Shown here: positions 9,839 to 19,816 of the stretch, in pieces | Layout of the letters: each line of letters opens with the position of its first letter | Numbering within the stretch: position 1 is the first letter of the stretch | Assembly: GCA_019634635.1 (NCBI GenBank) | Contig: JAHCBB010000011.1 | Span: 1-64,000, forward strand | Direction of reading: 5' to 3' | DNA from: Verrucomicrobiia bacterium | GTDB taxonomy: Bacteria > Verrucomicrobiota > Verrucomicrobiia > Limisphaerales > UBA9464 | DNA: 64,000 nt | The notes under the pieces: model-generated | Database searches by the model: none | What the model saw: only the letters and a program-made list of their open reading frames with translations | What the model was told of the DNA's origin: nothing | Made by a program: the position numbers and the translations under genes

Positions 9839-12800
9839 TCAGTCCTCACTGAACAGGTATTCGAGATCGTCGCGGGTGAGGTTGCTCGCGAAGCCCTCCT
9901 CGCCGAGGACATCGGATATGGTCTGGGACTTCTTCTGCTGCAACTCCCAGATCTTCTCCTCGACCGTGCCCGGAGTGATGAGCCGGTAGGCGTTCACGGT
10001 CCGGGTCTGCCCGATGCGATGCGAGCGGTCAATCGCCTGCGCCTCGACCGCCGGATTCCACCACGGGTCATAGAGCACCACATAGCTGGCCGTCGTGAGG
10101 TTGAGCCCGGTCCCCGCCGCGCGCAGCGACAGCAGGAAGACGCAGGAATCGCTTTCGGCCTGGAAGGCGTTGACCACCTCCTGACGGTCCTTGGTCTCCC
10201 CGGTGAGCGTGTGGGTGCGGATGCCCCGCTCGCGGCAGGCGGCCTCGAGCAGCTTGAGCATCTCCACAAACTGCGAGAACAGCAGGACCTTGTTGCCCGA
10301 CTGAAGAATGGGCTCCAGCAGTTCGAACAACGTGTCGGTCTTGCCACTGGCGCTGTCGTTGCCGACCAGCTTCGGATGACAGCAGATCTGGCGCAGCCGG
10401 GTGAGCGCCGCGAGCACGTGCATCTTGGACTTGGCGACCCCCTTCTCCTGCAACGCCTTCATCACCTGCTCACGACTGCGGCGCAACTCGGCCAGGTAGA
10501 GTTTGCGCTGCTCCTCGCCCAGATCGCAGTCGCGGCGCTCCTCAATGCGGTCCGGCAGATCCTTGGCAACCTGCTTCTTGAGACGACGGAGCATGAGCGG
10601 ACGCAGCCGCGCACTGAGCCGGCGCCGGGCGGTTCCGGCCTCCCATTCAGGTCCGTCGCCCTTGGGCTCGTAGGTCTCGTGAAAATGGGTCTGGTTGCCC
10701 AGATAGCCGGGCTGGATGAAATCCACGATGGACCAAAGATCGAGCAGCCGGTTCTCCAGCGGCGTGCCGGTGAGGGCCAGGCGCTGTCCGGACCCGATCT
10801 CCTTCACGGCCAGGGTCACCTGCGCGTTGGGATTCTTGATGAACTGGGCCTCGTCGAGCACGAGGGCGCGGAACTCGAACTTCTGCAGCTCTTCGAGGTC
10901 GCGCCGGAGGATCGCATAATTGGTGACCACGATGTCGTGCTCCGGGATCTGACGCCGCAGGACATGCCGGGCCTGGCCGGACTGGAGCACCAGCACCTTG
11001 AAATGGGGCGTGAACTTCTCCGCCTCGCGGCGCCAGTTGTGCAGCACGGACGCCGGACAGAGCACCAGCGAAGGCTTGCGGTCCTTGCGGTGCTGTTCGT
11101 GCAACCAGGTCAGCCAGACGAGCGTCTGGAGCGTCTTCCCGAGGCCCATGTCGTCGGCCAGGATGCCGCCAAGCTTGAGACGCGACAGGTTGGCGAGGAA
11201 GTTGAATCCCTCGAACTGGTAGGGGCGGAGTTCCGCCTGGATGGCCTCGGGCAGTCGCGTGTCGGGGACCCCCTTGAAGTTCGCCAGCTTTTCGCGTAGC
11301 TGCGCCACGGCTTTCTCCGTTCCGAGCTCGGCGATCGTAGCCTCATCGAGCTGGGTGGCATGCAGCAGGGAGGCCTTTTGCGCATCGGCACTGAGGCCCT
11401 CGAGCCCCAGGGTTGCGGCGGTTTCGTGGGCCTTGCGATTGGCATCCACATCCACCTCGACCCATCCCCCGTCCGGAAGCTTCACAAACCGGGTGGTCGC
11501 GGCGGCCAGCCGCTGCAGGTCCGCATGGCTCAATCGCATCCCCTCGGCCTCCCATTCCGCGCTGACGCTCAACCAGTCAATGCCCGAGCCCTTCAGGACC
11601 AGCTTCGGCTTCACGAGGCGGCGGTTGAGGAAAAGCCGCTGGAACCCCGGATTGCCGAGGTACTCGGCCTCCCGCGGTTTGTCCGGCCAGGCCGCGGCCA
11701 GCGCACTCAGGAACAATTCGTTGGCATCGCCCACCCACAGTCCGGGATCGGGGGTGAACCAGTCGAGCTGCTGCAGCCAGCCGATCGCCGCGGCAATCCG
11801 GGGATCGTCAATCACCTCGGGCCGGTCGGCCTGGCCGTTCTTGTGGGGCGTCACCCGGGCCCACTCGTGGCCGTTCCATTGCCAGTCCGAACCGTCCAGA
11901 TCGCTCACCGCCATCAGCCGGAGCCGCACCACCTCGTCGGCCAGTTCAAAAACAAACCGGGGACGCGCCGGATGCGTGATGCACAACTGGCTCCAGTCCA
12001 CCTCCACCGCCGGCACCGACATCTCGGGGCCATGCCCGTTGTGCCCGTTGGTCCCGCGGGCGGGACGATGGGTCTGCGATTTCCTCAACTCGGTGAGGAG
12101 CCGGTGCGACAGCTTCTTCACCGGCAGCACCGGCCGCTGGGCCCACGGGCCCAACAGCGAGGGCGGCGGCGCATTGCGCAGGATGTGAAATTCGTTCTCC
12201 ACCAGCACCAGCACCGGCTGCCCCACGAAGAACCGGCACTCCGACAACGGACGCGTCTGCCCGTCCGGAAGCGCCAGCAGGTGGGTGAAGCTCAGCTCGT
12301 CGTCAATGGTCTCCAGATGCGGCTTCAATTCCGCAATCTGGCCGTGGAACTGGAGGCTCGTGGCCTGCCCGGTCAGCTCCAGCCGGGATCCGTGCGCCCA
12401 CGTGGCCAGCCAGGTCAGCAGGTCCGAGCCTTCCAGCACCAGCAGTTCACCGTCCCCCACGCGGTCCGACCAGTTTGCATGCAGCCAGTCAATGACCGCC
12501 CAGTCATCCGCCGGAAACAGCTCCGCCTCGTGCGCAGCCCGGGTCCGCAGCTCGCATAAATCGGCGAGAAACCGCTCCTTCTCCCCCGAGCGCGACCGGA
12601 ACAGCAGGAACGTGACCCCGAGACGCCATTGGTTGAGCCCGTCGGTCACCCGGCGCGGCTCGCAGAGGATCCGCAGCGCCGCCTTGGGTGCGTCGAGATG
12701 GGTGTGCGTCGAGGGCAGCAGCCAGTTTTCCAGCTCCTGGACAAACTGGGTCTCCTTCTCCGACTGCTCGACCTCCTGGAACCGCTCGAAATTCGCAAAG

Positions 12801-13171
12801 GGCATCAGCTCCGTCGGCAGCGACCGGTTCGCGCGCAAAAAGAGCATCGCCACCTCCTCCAGCCGCGCGCGTCCCGTGGCCGACTGGATCCGGTTCCACC
12901 AGTCCGTCACCCCGAAGTCCCCCCGGCGCAACGCAAGCTTTTCCAGGTAGTCGTCAAACAGCAGATAGGACCGCTGCGGATCCGCGCACGCGCCCAGCTG
13001 CTTCAGCACGCCCTCGCGCTCGGCAACCTTCTCCTTGGAATCGGACAGCTCACGCCGCAGGTCCGCGAAGGATCCATAGGTCGTGTTGAGCACCTTGTGG
13101 TGGGCATCGTACTTCGTGTTGGCAGCGACCGGACGGGTACCGGAGCGGGACAGGCGGGAACCTCTTGGCAT
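9839..13171 (-). CDS. SNF2-family DEAD/DEAH helicase
   Basis: 1110 residues. The C-terminal half carries the full SNF2 ATPase set: motif I DDMGLGKTLQ, motif Ia LVLCPASVLHNW, motif II VLDEAQFIKN, motif III LALTGTPLENRL, and motifs V/VI SLRAAGTGLNLTTA and QAIDRSHRIGQ. The order and sequence match the HepA/RapA-like bacterial SNF2 group. The N-terminal ~550 residues are poorly conserved; I see no SWIM zinc finger there. The family translocates on double-stranded DNA and remodels protein-DNA complexes; the specific role in this group is not established. It uses an ATG at 13171 and is followed closely by the FG-GAP gene. Confidence 0.9.
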   Translation of the reverse strand: MPRGSRLSRSGTRPVAANTKYDAHHKVLNTTYGSFADLRRELSDSKEKVAEREGVLKQLGACADPQRSYLLFDDYLEKLALRRGDFGVTDWWNRIQSATGRARLEEVAMLFLRANRSLPTELMPFANFERFQEVEQSEKETQFVQELENWLLPSTHTHLDAPKAALRILCEPRRVTDGLNQWRLGVTFLLFRSRSGEKERFLADLCELRTRAAHEAELFPADDWAVIDWLHANWSDRVGDGELLVLEGSDLLTWLATWAHGSRLELTGQATSLQFHGQIAELKPHLETIDDELSFTHLLALPDGQTRPLSECRFFVGQPVLVLVENEFHILRNAPPPSLLGPWAQRPVLPVKKLSHRLLTELRKSQTHRPARGTNGHNGHGPEMSVPAVEVDWSQLCITHPARPRFVFELADEVVRLRLMAVSDLDGSDWQWNGHEWARVTPHKNGQADRPEVIDDPRIAAAIGWLQQLDWFTPDPGLWVGDANELFLSALAAAWPDKPREAEYLGNPGFQRLFLNRRLVKPKLVLKGSGIDWLSVSAEWEAEGMRLSHADLQRLAAATTRFVKLPDGGWVEVDVDANRKAHETAATLGLEGLSADAQKASLLHATQLDEATIAELGTEKAVAQLREKLANFKGVPDTRLPEAIQAELRPYQFEGFNFLANLSRLKLGGILADDMGLGKTLQTLVWLTWLHEQHRKDRKPSLVLCPASVLHNWRREAEKFTPHFKVLVLQSGQARHVLRRQIPEHDIVVTNYAILRRDLEELQKFEFRALVLDEAQFIKNPNAQVTLAVKEIGSGQRLALTGTPLENRLLDLWSIVDFIQPGYLGNQTHFHETYEPKGDGPEWEAGTARRRLSARLRPLMLRRLKKQVAKDLPDRIEERRDCDLGEEQRKLYLAELRRSREQVMKALQEKGVAKSKMHVLAALTRLRQICCHPKLVGNDSASGKTDTLFELLEPILQSGNKVLLFSQFVEMLKLLEAACRERGIRTHTLTGETKDRQEVVNAFQAESDSCVFLLSLRAAGTGLNLTTASYVVLYDPWWNPAVEAQAIDRSHRIGQTRTVNAYRLITPGTVEEKIWELQQKKSQTISDVLGEEGFASNLTRDDLEYLFSED

Positions 13172-13320
13172 GACGGGTAATTTCGGACAGTGCGTGACGC
13201 AGTGTCGTATTTTCTCGTCTCACCCCCCGTCCAAGGTCAACAAGGAATTGTTCCTCCGGTCACCTTGCCCGCCCTGAAACGGTCCTCGGACGGACCAACA
13301 GGAACCACCGCAAGGCGCCT

Positions 13321-15915
13321 TCAAGGCACCGCCAGCAGCTCCGCCTCGGTCCAGGCATCCTCGCGCTCGGCATGGGCTTCGCGAACCGCCGTCACCGCAC
13401 CGACCGATACCGGGGATGCCGCATGGCCCCAGGCGCGCCGGATGTAGGTCAGCAGATCCGCGATCTGGGCGTCCTCCAGCGCCCCGACGAAGGCCGGCAT
13501 GGCCAGGTTCCAAACCGTTCCGTTCACCGTCATCGCATCCCGGACACCGTGCAGGGCAATGCGGATCAATCGCTGCTCGCTGCCGGTGGTCCACTCCGAC
13601 GAGGCCAGTGGTGGCGCAAGGCCCTCCTGCCCAAGCCCATGCGGCTGGTGACAGGCCCCGCACACCACCGGGTACAGCTCCCGACCCCGCTCAAAGCTTT
13701 CCTGCTCGGCCCCTTCCAGCGATGCCACGGCCACCGGCGCCTCGTACCCGGGTTTCTCCGGCCAGACCAGCAGGACGTCCAGACGCGCCAGCCGGTTGTG
13801 GACATCCGGGTCGTCCACGGTGCGCAGCCGGGAAAGGCCCGGCGGTTCCGCTTCAAAGACAATCGGCGTGATCAGCGGGGGGGGATGCCCCGGCCGCGGC
13901 GGCGCGGGAAGGGTTGCCACCATTCCGTCCAGCAGCGCCCGCTGCTGCCAGTCGCCCGCGCCGCATCCGGACGTCAACGCCAGCAACCGGGCCACCCGCA
14001 CCGGGTCGGCCTCATGGGTGATGCAGCGTGCGAGCCCGCTCAGCAGGGCCACATGACCGTCCTTGACCGTGCTGCAGTTGGGATCCGCCAGCAGCGCCGC
14101 CAGAAACTCCAGTTCGCGGCCCCCAATGCCGCTCAACGCCGCATGCACCCGCAGCGCGTCGGGCGCCGTGTTCATCAGCAGAGCTCTCAGAATGGCGTCG
14201 GCCGTCGGCGTGCCCACCGCGCCCAGGGTCAGCATGAGCTGCAGTTGCTCCTCCGCGGGAATGAAGCCGGCCCGGCGGTAAATCAGGTTCAACGCCGTCT
14301 CGCGCTCCGGGCCGTCCAGGAATCGCTCCGTCAACCGCAGCGCCGCCGATCGCACCATCCCATCACCATCCCCCAACGCCACCTCGATCGTCGGCAGGTC
14401 CAGGGCGCCCAGCCCTTCGAGGGTCCACAGCGCCGCCAAACGGCCCGGCGCGGAGGTGACATTGGTCCGGATCAACTCCCGGAGCAGGGGCGTCGCCGCC
14501 GGATCCGCACGTTCCACCAGCCGCTGCTGGACGGCATCCCTCCAGAAGCCGTTGGGATCCGTGATCCGACCCACGAGCTCCGCCGTGGTGGGCGGGTCGG
14601 ACAAGGGGCGGACCCTTCCGGGAGGCCGGTTCGTGTTCACGATCCGCCAGATGCGCCCGTGGTCCACCGGCGTCATCAGGTCCCTCGACTCCAGTTGCCG
14701 GCGCAGATAGCTCGTCAGGTAGATCCGGTGCTGGATCAGTCCCCGGTGGAGGTCAAGCACATACAAGGCCCCATCGGGGCCGTTGTAGAGGTTGACCGGA
14801 CGAAACCGCTCATCCGACGAAGAGAGAAACTCCGACGCGTCATAGGCATTCGTGGCCGTCAGCAGGCCGTGATGGTTGAAAATCCGGTTGCGGCGGATGA
14901 AGTTGCCTGTCGGCTCGCACAGAAAGACATCGCCAGGAAATTCCGGGCCAAACTGGTCGCCCCGGTACACCACCGGCCCGCAGGCTCCCGTGAACGAGGC
15001 CAGGTGCCCCTCGGGCGTGAGCTGCCCCGCCTGGTACCCCCGGTTCACGCCCGGATTCACCCGCGAAGTCCACACCCGCTGGTCCTTGGAAAGAGGCACA
15101 TTGGCCCCGAACGGGGACCGGAGATTCCGATTGCGGGCGAAATAGGCGTCGGGAACCAGCTCCGCCCGGATCTGGTCGGAATTGGAGTTGAAGTACAGGC
15201 GTCCGCGATCGTCCTGGGTCAGGCCCCACTGCCCTCGGAACTGGGTCGGGCCGAAGATCCAGTTCGTCGGGCTGCCGTTCCACCGCATGCGCCCGGTGTG
15301 GTTGGCCGAGTACACCCAGTTGTCCCGGGCCCAAAGCAGCCCGTTGCTCGCATGTTCGGGATTGGACTTGTCGCCCAAGGCCGGGTCGTTCTGCGTCGCA
15401 TAATCCGAGGCAATCTCGACCCGCTCGTCGGCCCGGCCGTCGCCGTCGGTGTCCCGCACGAACCACAGCCGTGGTGGCTCGGCGACCACGACGCCATCCC
15501 CGGTGAGCATCAGCGCCCGGGGCATCACCAGGCCGTCGAGGAACACGGTCCGCCGGTCCATCCGGCCATCGCCGTCCACATCCTCCAGGATCACCACCGA
15601 ACCACTGGGCTCCGACTCCGTCGAACCCTCCGCGTCGTTCATGTATCCCGTCATCTCTACAACCCACAGCCGCCCCCGGAGGTCAAACTGCATCGCCACC
15701 GGCGAGCGCACGAGGGGCTCCGCGGCGACCAGTTCAACGCCGAAGCCGGGCGGCAGACGGAAGGCCTGTTGCGCCGCCCACGGATCGAGCACCGGCGCGG
15801 CAGGGATGCGGTCCGGCGGGACCACGTCGGCCTGCGCTTCTCCGGCACGGTCGCCGCTCTGCCCGAGGACGTTCCAGGCCATCAACAACAGCAGGCATGA
15901 CTTGAGAAAATTCAT
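13321..15915 (-). CDS. PVC-type membrane-bound dehydrogenase with C-terminal cytochrome c
   Basis: 864 residues. The N-terminus (MNFLKSCLLLLMAWNVLGQ) is a signal peptide. The first ~450 residues form a sorbosone-dehydrogenase-like beta-propeller (FRLPPGFGVELVAAEPLV, AMQFDLRGRLWVVEM, VVILEDVDGDGRMDR, NGPDGALYVLDLHRG). A helical HEAT-like middle part follows. The last ~130 residues carry a cytochrome c domain with the haem site CGACHQ and a distal Met in LAMPAFVG. This architecture is characteristic of Planctomycetes and Verrucomicrobia and supports the taxonomic guess. It is probably periplasmic and oxidises a sugar or related substrate with electron transfer to the haem; the substrate is unknown. 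Confidence 0.88.
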   Translation of the reverse strand: MNFLKSCLLLLMAWNVLGQSGDRAGEAQADVVPPDRIPAAPVLDPWAAQQAFRLPPGFGVELVAAEPLVRSPVAMQFDLRGRLWVVEMTGYMNDAEGSTESEPSGSVVILEDVDGDGRMDRRTVFLDGLVMPRALMLTGDGVVVAEPPRLWFVRDTDGDGRADERVEIASDYATQNDPALGDKSNPEHASNGLLWARDNWVYSANHTGRMRWNGSPTNWIFGPTQFRGQWGLTQDDRGRLYFNSNSDQIRAELVPDAYFARNRNLRSPFGANVPLSKDQRVWTSRVNPGVNRGYQAGQLTPEGHLASFTGACGPVVYRGDQFGPEFPGDVFLCEPTGNFIRRNRIFNHHGLLTATNAYDASEFLSSSDERFRPVNLYNGPDGALYVLDLHRGLIQHRIYLTSYLRRQLESRDLMTPVDHGRIWRIVNTNRPPGRVRPLSDPPTTAELVGRITDPNGFWRDAVQQRLVERADPAATPLLRELIRTNVTSAPGRLAALWTLEGLGALDLPTIEVALGDGDGMVRSAALRLTERFLDGPERETALNLIYRRAGFIPAEEQLQLMLTLGAVGTPTADAILRALLMNTAPDALRVHAALSGIGGRELEFLAALLADPNCSTVKDGHVALLSGLARCITHEADPVRVARLLALTSGCGAGDWQQRALLDGMVATLPAPPRPGHPPPLITPIVFEAEPPGLSRLRTVDDPDVHNRLARLDVLLVWPEKPGYEAPVAVASLEGAEQESFERGRELYPVVCGACHQPHGLGQEGLAPPLASSEWTTGSEQRLIRIALHGVRDAMTVNGTVWNLAMPAFVGALEDAQIADLLTYIRRAWGHAASPVSVGAVTAVREAHAEREDAWTEAELLAVP

Positions 15916-16229
15916 CGGCGCTCAGAACCGGTTCCAGAACTCCGAACACCCGCCCACTTCGGAGGCCGGCAAATTCAGGAGCTCCGCGGGTACGTACCGC
16001 GCTTTCGCCCCGGCAACAAGGCCCGGCTCATCTGCAGGCTCGCGGTCGGCCCGGCAGGGACCCGGCCGGATGCGTTGAGCGCGTGCGCGATATCCCCCCT
16101 CCGCCACGTCCGGCGTCCTTCGCGTCCGGCGTGACGATTCGATCGTCCGAAAATCGCCGCAGCGGGTTCAGCCGACGCACATCACCGGCCAGAAACCCCG
16201 GGCGGCGCCGCCAATCGCCGACGGCACGG
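15916..16229. other. Intergenic region, no gene recognised
   Basis: 314 GC-rich bases between the methyltransferase stop and the dehydrogenase start. I see no convincing coding frame, tRNA or terminator. Confidence 0.5.
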
Positions 16230-17492
16230 CTACGCCGCCAACACCCGGCCCCAGAGAACCTTCAGATAGCGTCCCTCGGGAAAGCTGGACATCACCGGGT
16301 GGTCAGCCCCGGGGCCGGTGTGGTCCAGGATCTGCAGCGTGCGGTCCAACCGATGCACCCCGCGGACCACCAGTTGCTCAAAGGCTTCCGCGGACAGCTG
16401 GCCGGAGCACGAGCACGTCACCAGCAGGCCGCCCGGCTCCGTGATGGAGGCGCCCAGGATGTTCAGATCCTCATAGCGGCGCAGCCCCTCGGCCTCGTCG
16501 AGGTCGGCGCCCAGCAGTTTCGGCGGGTCCAGGATGACGACGTCAAACCGGCGGCCGTCCTTGCGCATCTGCCGCGCATAGCTGAACGCATCGCAATGCA
16601 CCCAGTCCACCCGCACCCCGTTCAAGTTCGCATTGCGGCGTGCCTGCGCCACCGCCCGCTCGTCAAGATCCACACCCGTCACCGCCGCCGCGCCACCCGC
16701 CACCCGTGCCGCCAACGCAAAGCCGCCCGTGTAACAGCACAGGTCCAGCACCCGTCGTCCCGCGGTCAGCGCCGCAAGCCGCCGGCGGTTGTCGCGCTGG
16801 TCGCAGAAGAACCCGGTCTTGTGCCCCGTCGAAAAGTCCACCTCGTGCCGGACGCCCTGTTCCTGGATCTTCACCGGAGGGACGGCATCGGAGGGCAGCA
16901 GTGACGCCGGGATGCGCTCCTGCCGGGCGATCACCGGATCCACCTCATACACCACGCGGCGCGTCCCCAGCCGCGCGTGCAACCGGGGCACCCAGGAGGC
17001 GACCCGCTGGGCGATGCCCAGGCTGTGGACCTGGACGCTCAGCACGTCGGCATACCGGTCCACGATCAGACCCCCAAGGCCGTCGCCGTCCGAGTTGACC
17101 ACCCGGAAGGCGTCCGTTGCCTCCGGCAGCCGGAGCCACTCCAGGCGCAGATCCACAGCGCGGTCCAGCAACCGCTCCAGCAGGCCCTCGGTCGCGCCGT
17201 CCGTTCCCCGGGACACCATGCGCAGCGGCACCCGGGCGTGCGGGTTCCATAACCCCACACCGAATACCGCTCCCATCCGGTCATGGACATGCACGAGCGC
17301 ACCCGGAGTGGCATCTTCCGACGCCTCCCGGATCATTGCCGGATACACCACGGGACGGAATGCCGGGTTCTTGAGCTGAACCCATGGTCGCCGCCAGCCG
17401 GAGCGGTCCACCGGAGGGGGCGGCGACGACGGCGCGCGGAAGCGCGGGCGGGTGGAAAGGCGGCCCGACGACTGTTGAAACTCCGGATGCAC
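16230..17492 (-). CDS. RlmI-like class I SAM-dependent rRNA methyltransferase
   Basis: 420 residues from a GTG. A PUA-type N-terminal region (residues ~38-95, WVQLKNPAFRPVVYPAMI ... GLWNPHARVPLRMVSRG) is followed by a methyltransferase fold. Motif I is RVLDLCCYTGGFALAA, the acidic motif is VTGVDLDERAV, and motif IV is VVILDPPKLL. The segment TGHKTGFFCDQRDNRR is typical of the RlmI/YccW group of 23S rRNA cytosine-5 methyltransferases. The proline-rich first ~35 residues are unusual, and the true start may lie further in. It follows tsaB by 46 bases on the same strand and may be in the thiL-tsaE-tsaB transcript. Confidence 0.85.
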   Translation of the reverse strand: MHPEFQQSSGRLSTRPRFRAPSSPPPPVDRSGWRRPWVQLKNPAFRPVVYPAMIREASEDATPGALVHVHDRMGAVFGVGLWNPHARVPLRMVSRGTDGATEGLLERLLDRAVDLRLEWLRLPEATDAFRVVNSDGDGLGGLIVDRYADVLSVQVHSLGIAQRVASWVPRLHARLGTRRVVYEVDPVIARQERIPASLLPSDAVPPVKIQEQGVRHEVDFSTGHKTGFFCDQRDNRRRLAALTAGRRVLDLCCYTGGFALAARVAGGAAAVTGVDLDERAVAQARRNANLNGVRVDWVHCDAFSYARQMRKDGRRFDVVILDPPKLLGADLDEAEGLRRYEDLNILGASITEPGGLLVTCSCSGQLSAEAFEQLVVRGVHRLDRTLQILDHTGPGADHPVMSSFPEGRYLKVLWGRVLAA

Positions 17493-17538
17493 GCCCCCCG
17501 GCTAGCCCCTCCACCCCTGCAGGGCAATGGCGAACTCC

Positions 17539-18183
17539 TCAGCCCCCCGCGCCGGCAGCGCCCGCGGAGGGCGTCCGCGGACGCACCTTGGCGAACGCCG
17601 CCTCCCGCAGATGAACCGGGGCCAGGGCCTCCGCGGGCGTCGGCGCACGCCCGATGGCAAGCCGGGCAAGGATCGCCGCCGATGGGTGTCGCACCCTGCC
17701 GCCCGCAAGCGCCGCCGGCAGATCCGGCCCCGCCACCATGCCCCCGCTGCGAATCCGGTCGGCGAGCGCGTCCACGGGCAGCAACCGGAGGCCTCCGATC
17801 AGGACCCCATCCCGCGCCTCGACTACGGTGAACTCGCCGCGCTGGGAATTCACCGCCAGCAGCACGTCGCCCTCCGTCGCCACGCCGCTGGCGAGCACCT
17901 CCAGGCTGCCCACGCCAACCACCGGAATGCCGGTCGCCAGTTGCCATCCCTGCGCGACGGAAATGGCCAGACGGACCCCGGTGTGGCTGCCCGGGCCCAA
18001 CCCCACCGCCAGAGCGTCCACGGAACCCCGCCCGACACCCGCCTGTTCGAGCACCCGCGTGATCAACCCAAACACCGGAGTCCCGCGGGTCCCCTCATGC
18101 ACGACTTCCGACAGCACGCAGCCCTCCGTCGCAACAGCCACACCGCGACGGTCGGACGAAAATTCAAGCGCCAGGATCGTCAT
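17539..18183 (-). CDS. tsaB: tRNA threonylcarbamoyladenosine biosynthesis protein TsaB
   Basis: The frame is open further upstream, but the ATG at 18183 (MTILALEFSSDRRGVAV) matches the conserved TsaB N-terminus and gives 214 residues, close to the usual length. The ASKHA-fold motif GLGPGSHTGVRLAISVAQGWQLA is diagnostic. TsaB is the inactive TsaD paralogue that scaffolds the TsaD-TsaB-TsaE complex making t6A37 in ANN-decoding tRNAs. Its start overlaps the end of tsaE by 20 bases, so translation is probably coupled. The last ~25 residues are Ala/Gly-rich. Confidence 0.93.
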   Translation of the reverse strand: MTILALEFSSDRRGVAVATEGCVLSEVVHEGTRGTPVFGLITRVLEQAGVGRGSVDALAVGLGPGSHTGVRLAISVAQGWQLATGIPVVGVGSLEVLASGVATEGDVLLAVNSQRGEFTVVEARDGVLIGGLRLLPVDALADRIRSGGMVAGPDLPAALAGGRVRHPSAAILARLAIGRAPTPAEALAPVHLREAAFAKVRPRTPSAGAAGAGG

Positions 18184-18694
18184 GCACGATCTCCCGGGTG
18201 GTTTCATCCAGGGCGAGGAAACGGATCCACCGGACGCCGGACCCGACCGCCGCCGAACCGGTGATCCAACGTTCCACCCATTCCACCACGCTGACGCCGT
18301 CGGGCTCGGCGAGGAATTCCTCCAGACCGGCACTCAGCACCTCGGCCGGACCCGACAGCCGGTAGAGGTCGAGATGATGCACGGGCAGGCGTCCTCCGGA
18401 GTATTCGTTCACGAGGGAAAACGTCGGGGAATGGACCCGGCCGGTGAACCCCAGGCCCCGGGCAAATCCCCGCACCCACGCCGTCTTGCCCGCACCCAGG
18501 TCCCCGCAAAGCCCGTACACCTCACCGGCTCGCGCAAGCCGCCCGAGGCGCTCCCCCAGCGCCTCGGTCTCCCGAACCGTCCGTGTCACCGTCACCGGCA
18601 TCCGCCGGCAGCGTGGCGGGCCGCCCGGATGGAGGGAAGCATCCATCCCGCCGGGAACCGCCGCCGCACACGGGGCCAGGAGGTCATGATCCAT
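18164..18694 (-). CDS. tsaE: tRNA threonylcarbamoyladenosine biosynthesis ATPase TsaE
   Basis: The P-loop GDLGAGKTAWVRGFARGLG, then SPTFSLVNEY and HHLDLYRL, is the signature of TsaE (YjeE), the ATPase that drives TsaBD turnover in t6A synthesis. The protein is 176 residues from the ATG at 18694. An internal ATG at MPVTVTRTVRETEALGERLG would give a more typical ~145 residues and may be the true start. It overlaps thiL upstream by 11 bases and tsaB downstream by 20 bases. Confidence 0.92.
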   Translation of the reverse strand: MDHDLLAPCAAAVPGGMDASLHPGGPPRCRRMPVTVTRTVRETEALGERLGRLARAGEVYGLCGDLGAGKTAWVRGFARGLGFTGRVHSPTFSLVNEYSGGRLPVHHLDLYRLSGPAEVLSAGLEEFLAEPDGVSVVEWVERWITGSAAVGSGVRWIRFLALDETTREIVHDDPGA

Positions 18695-19631
18695 TCACCT
18701 GGAAATGTTCGTACCCACGCACGGGCATCGGACGCAGTCCTTGCGGGGTGCGCAGCAATTGTCCGGGGCCCGGGGTCACCTTGCCGATGCAGGTCAGGCG
18801 CGTCCCCGGAAAAGCGGCCCTCCAGGCATCCTGCACGCCGACGGCATCCGCGGCGGCGGTGGCGAACAACAGTTCAAAATCCTCGCCGTCGGTGAGGGCC
18901 GCCAGCACCGGGGGACGCACCCGATCCCCGGCCCGTGCCCGCAGCCGGGCCGCGCGGCGGATGGGCAGGGACGACTGCCGGATCTCCGCGCCGAGTTCGC
19001 CGCTCGCCGCGAGCAGTTTGGCGAGGTCACCTGCCAGGCCGTCACTGACATCCATGAGCGCGTGCACCCGTCCACTGGCCGCCAACCAGCGGCCCTCCTC
19101 CAGCCGCGGCTCAAAATCCAGGTGATGGCCTTCGATTGAGCCGCCCAGCTCGCCGGTCACGAACAAGGCATCCCCGGGGCGCGCCCCGGAGCGCAGGAGG
19201 GCCCGGCCCCGGGACACCGACCCCACCAACGCCACGTTCACCAGCAATCCCCCGGGATTGGTCGTCGTCTCACCCCCGACGATCGCCACGCGATGACGCA
19301 CCGCGAGCCGTTGCATGCCGCGGTAAAGGCCAAGCACCCGTTCCGGTTCGAATCCGGATGGCAGCCCGAGGGTGACCACGGCCGCGGTCGCCGTTCCACC
19401 CATCGCCGCCACATCGCTCAGACACCGCGCCAGCGCCTTGTGGCCCACACGCTCCGGCTCGGTGCCGGACCGGAAATGGACCCCCTCGACCACCGCATCA
19501 GTTTTCAGGAGCGTCTGCGCGTCCGGCGCGCCCAGCTCCAGCACCGCGCAGTCGTCCCCGGCGCCCACCACGACGCCATCGTTCGACGGCAGCATCGGGA
19601 TGAGCCGTCGGATGAGCTCAAACTCGGTCAC
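18684..19631 (-). CDS. thiL: Thiamine-monophosphate kinase
   Basis: 315 residues from a GTG at 19631. ThiL features run in order: N-terminal EFELIRRLIP, VGAGDDCAVLE (metal/ATP site), LLKTDAVVEGVHF, ALARCLSDVAAMGG, VGGETTTNPGG and ALMDVSDGLAGDLAKLL. The enzyme phosphorylates thiamine phosphate to thiamine diphosphate, the last step of cofactor synthesis, in the cytoplasm. It is the first gene of a tight thiL-tsaE-tsaB cluster. Confidence 0.95.
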   Translation of the reverse strand: MTEFELIRRLIPMLPSNDGVVVGAGDDCAVLELGAPDAQTLLKTDAVVEGVHFRSGTEPERVGHKALARCLSDVAAMGGTATAAVVTLGLPSGFEPERVLGLYRGMQRLAVRHRVAIVGGETTTNPGGLLVNVALVGSVSRGRALLRSGARPGDALFVTGELGGSIEGHHLDFEPRLEEGRWLAASGRVHALMDVSDGLAGDLAKLLAASGELGAEIRQSSLPIRRAARLRARAGDRVRPPVLAALTDGEDFELLFATAAADAVGVQDAWRAAFPGTRLTCIGKVTPGPGQLLRTPQGLRPMPVRGYEHFQVNGS

Positions 19632-19816
19632 GGAACCAGCAGACCAGAACCACCCTCCCGATTCGATTCAGGAATGCCGAAGGTCCGACGCCACTGGGAA
19701 GCGAATCCGTCCTCAAGTGCGGAAGATGGTCATGGAACCTCGCAAGGCATCGCCATCGCAGCGGTGCGGGATCCCGTCGCGAAGTGGTCGGCACCGCGCG
19801 GATGCCCGCCGCCGCC

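Noticed and set aside
13372..15900. 842-codon plus-strand ORF opposite the dehydrogenase/cytochrome gene
   Set aside because: Mirror of a well-supported gene; product is low complexity and His/Arg-rich.
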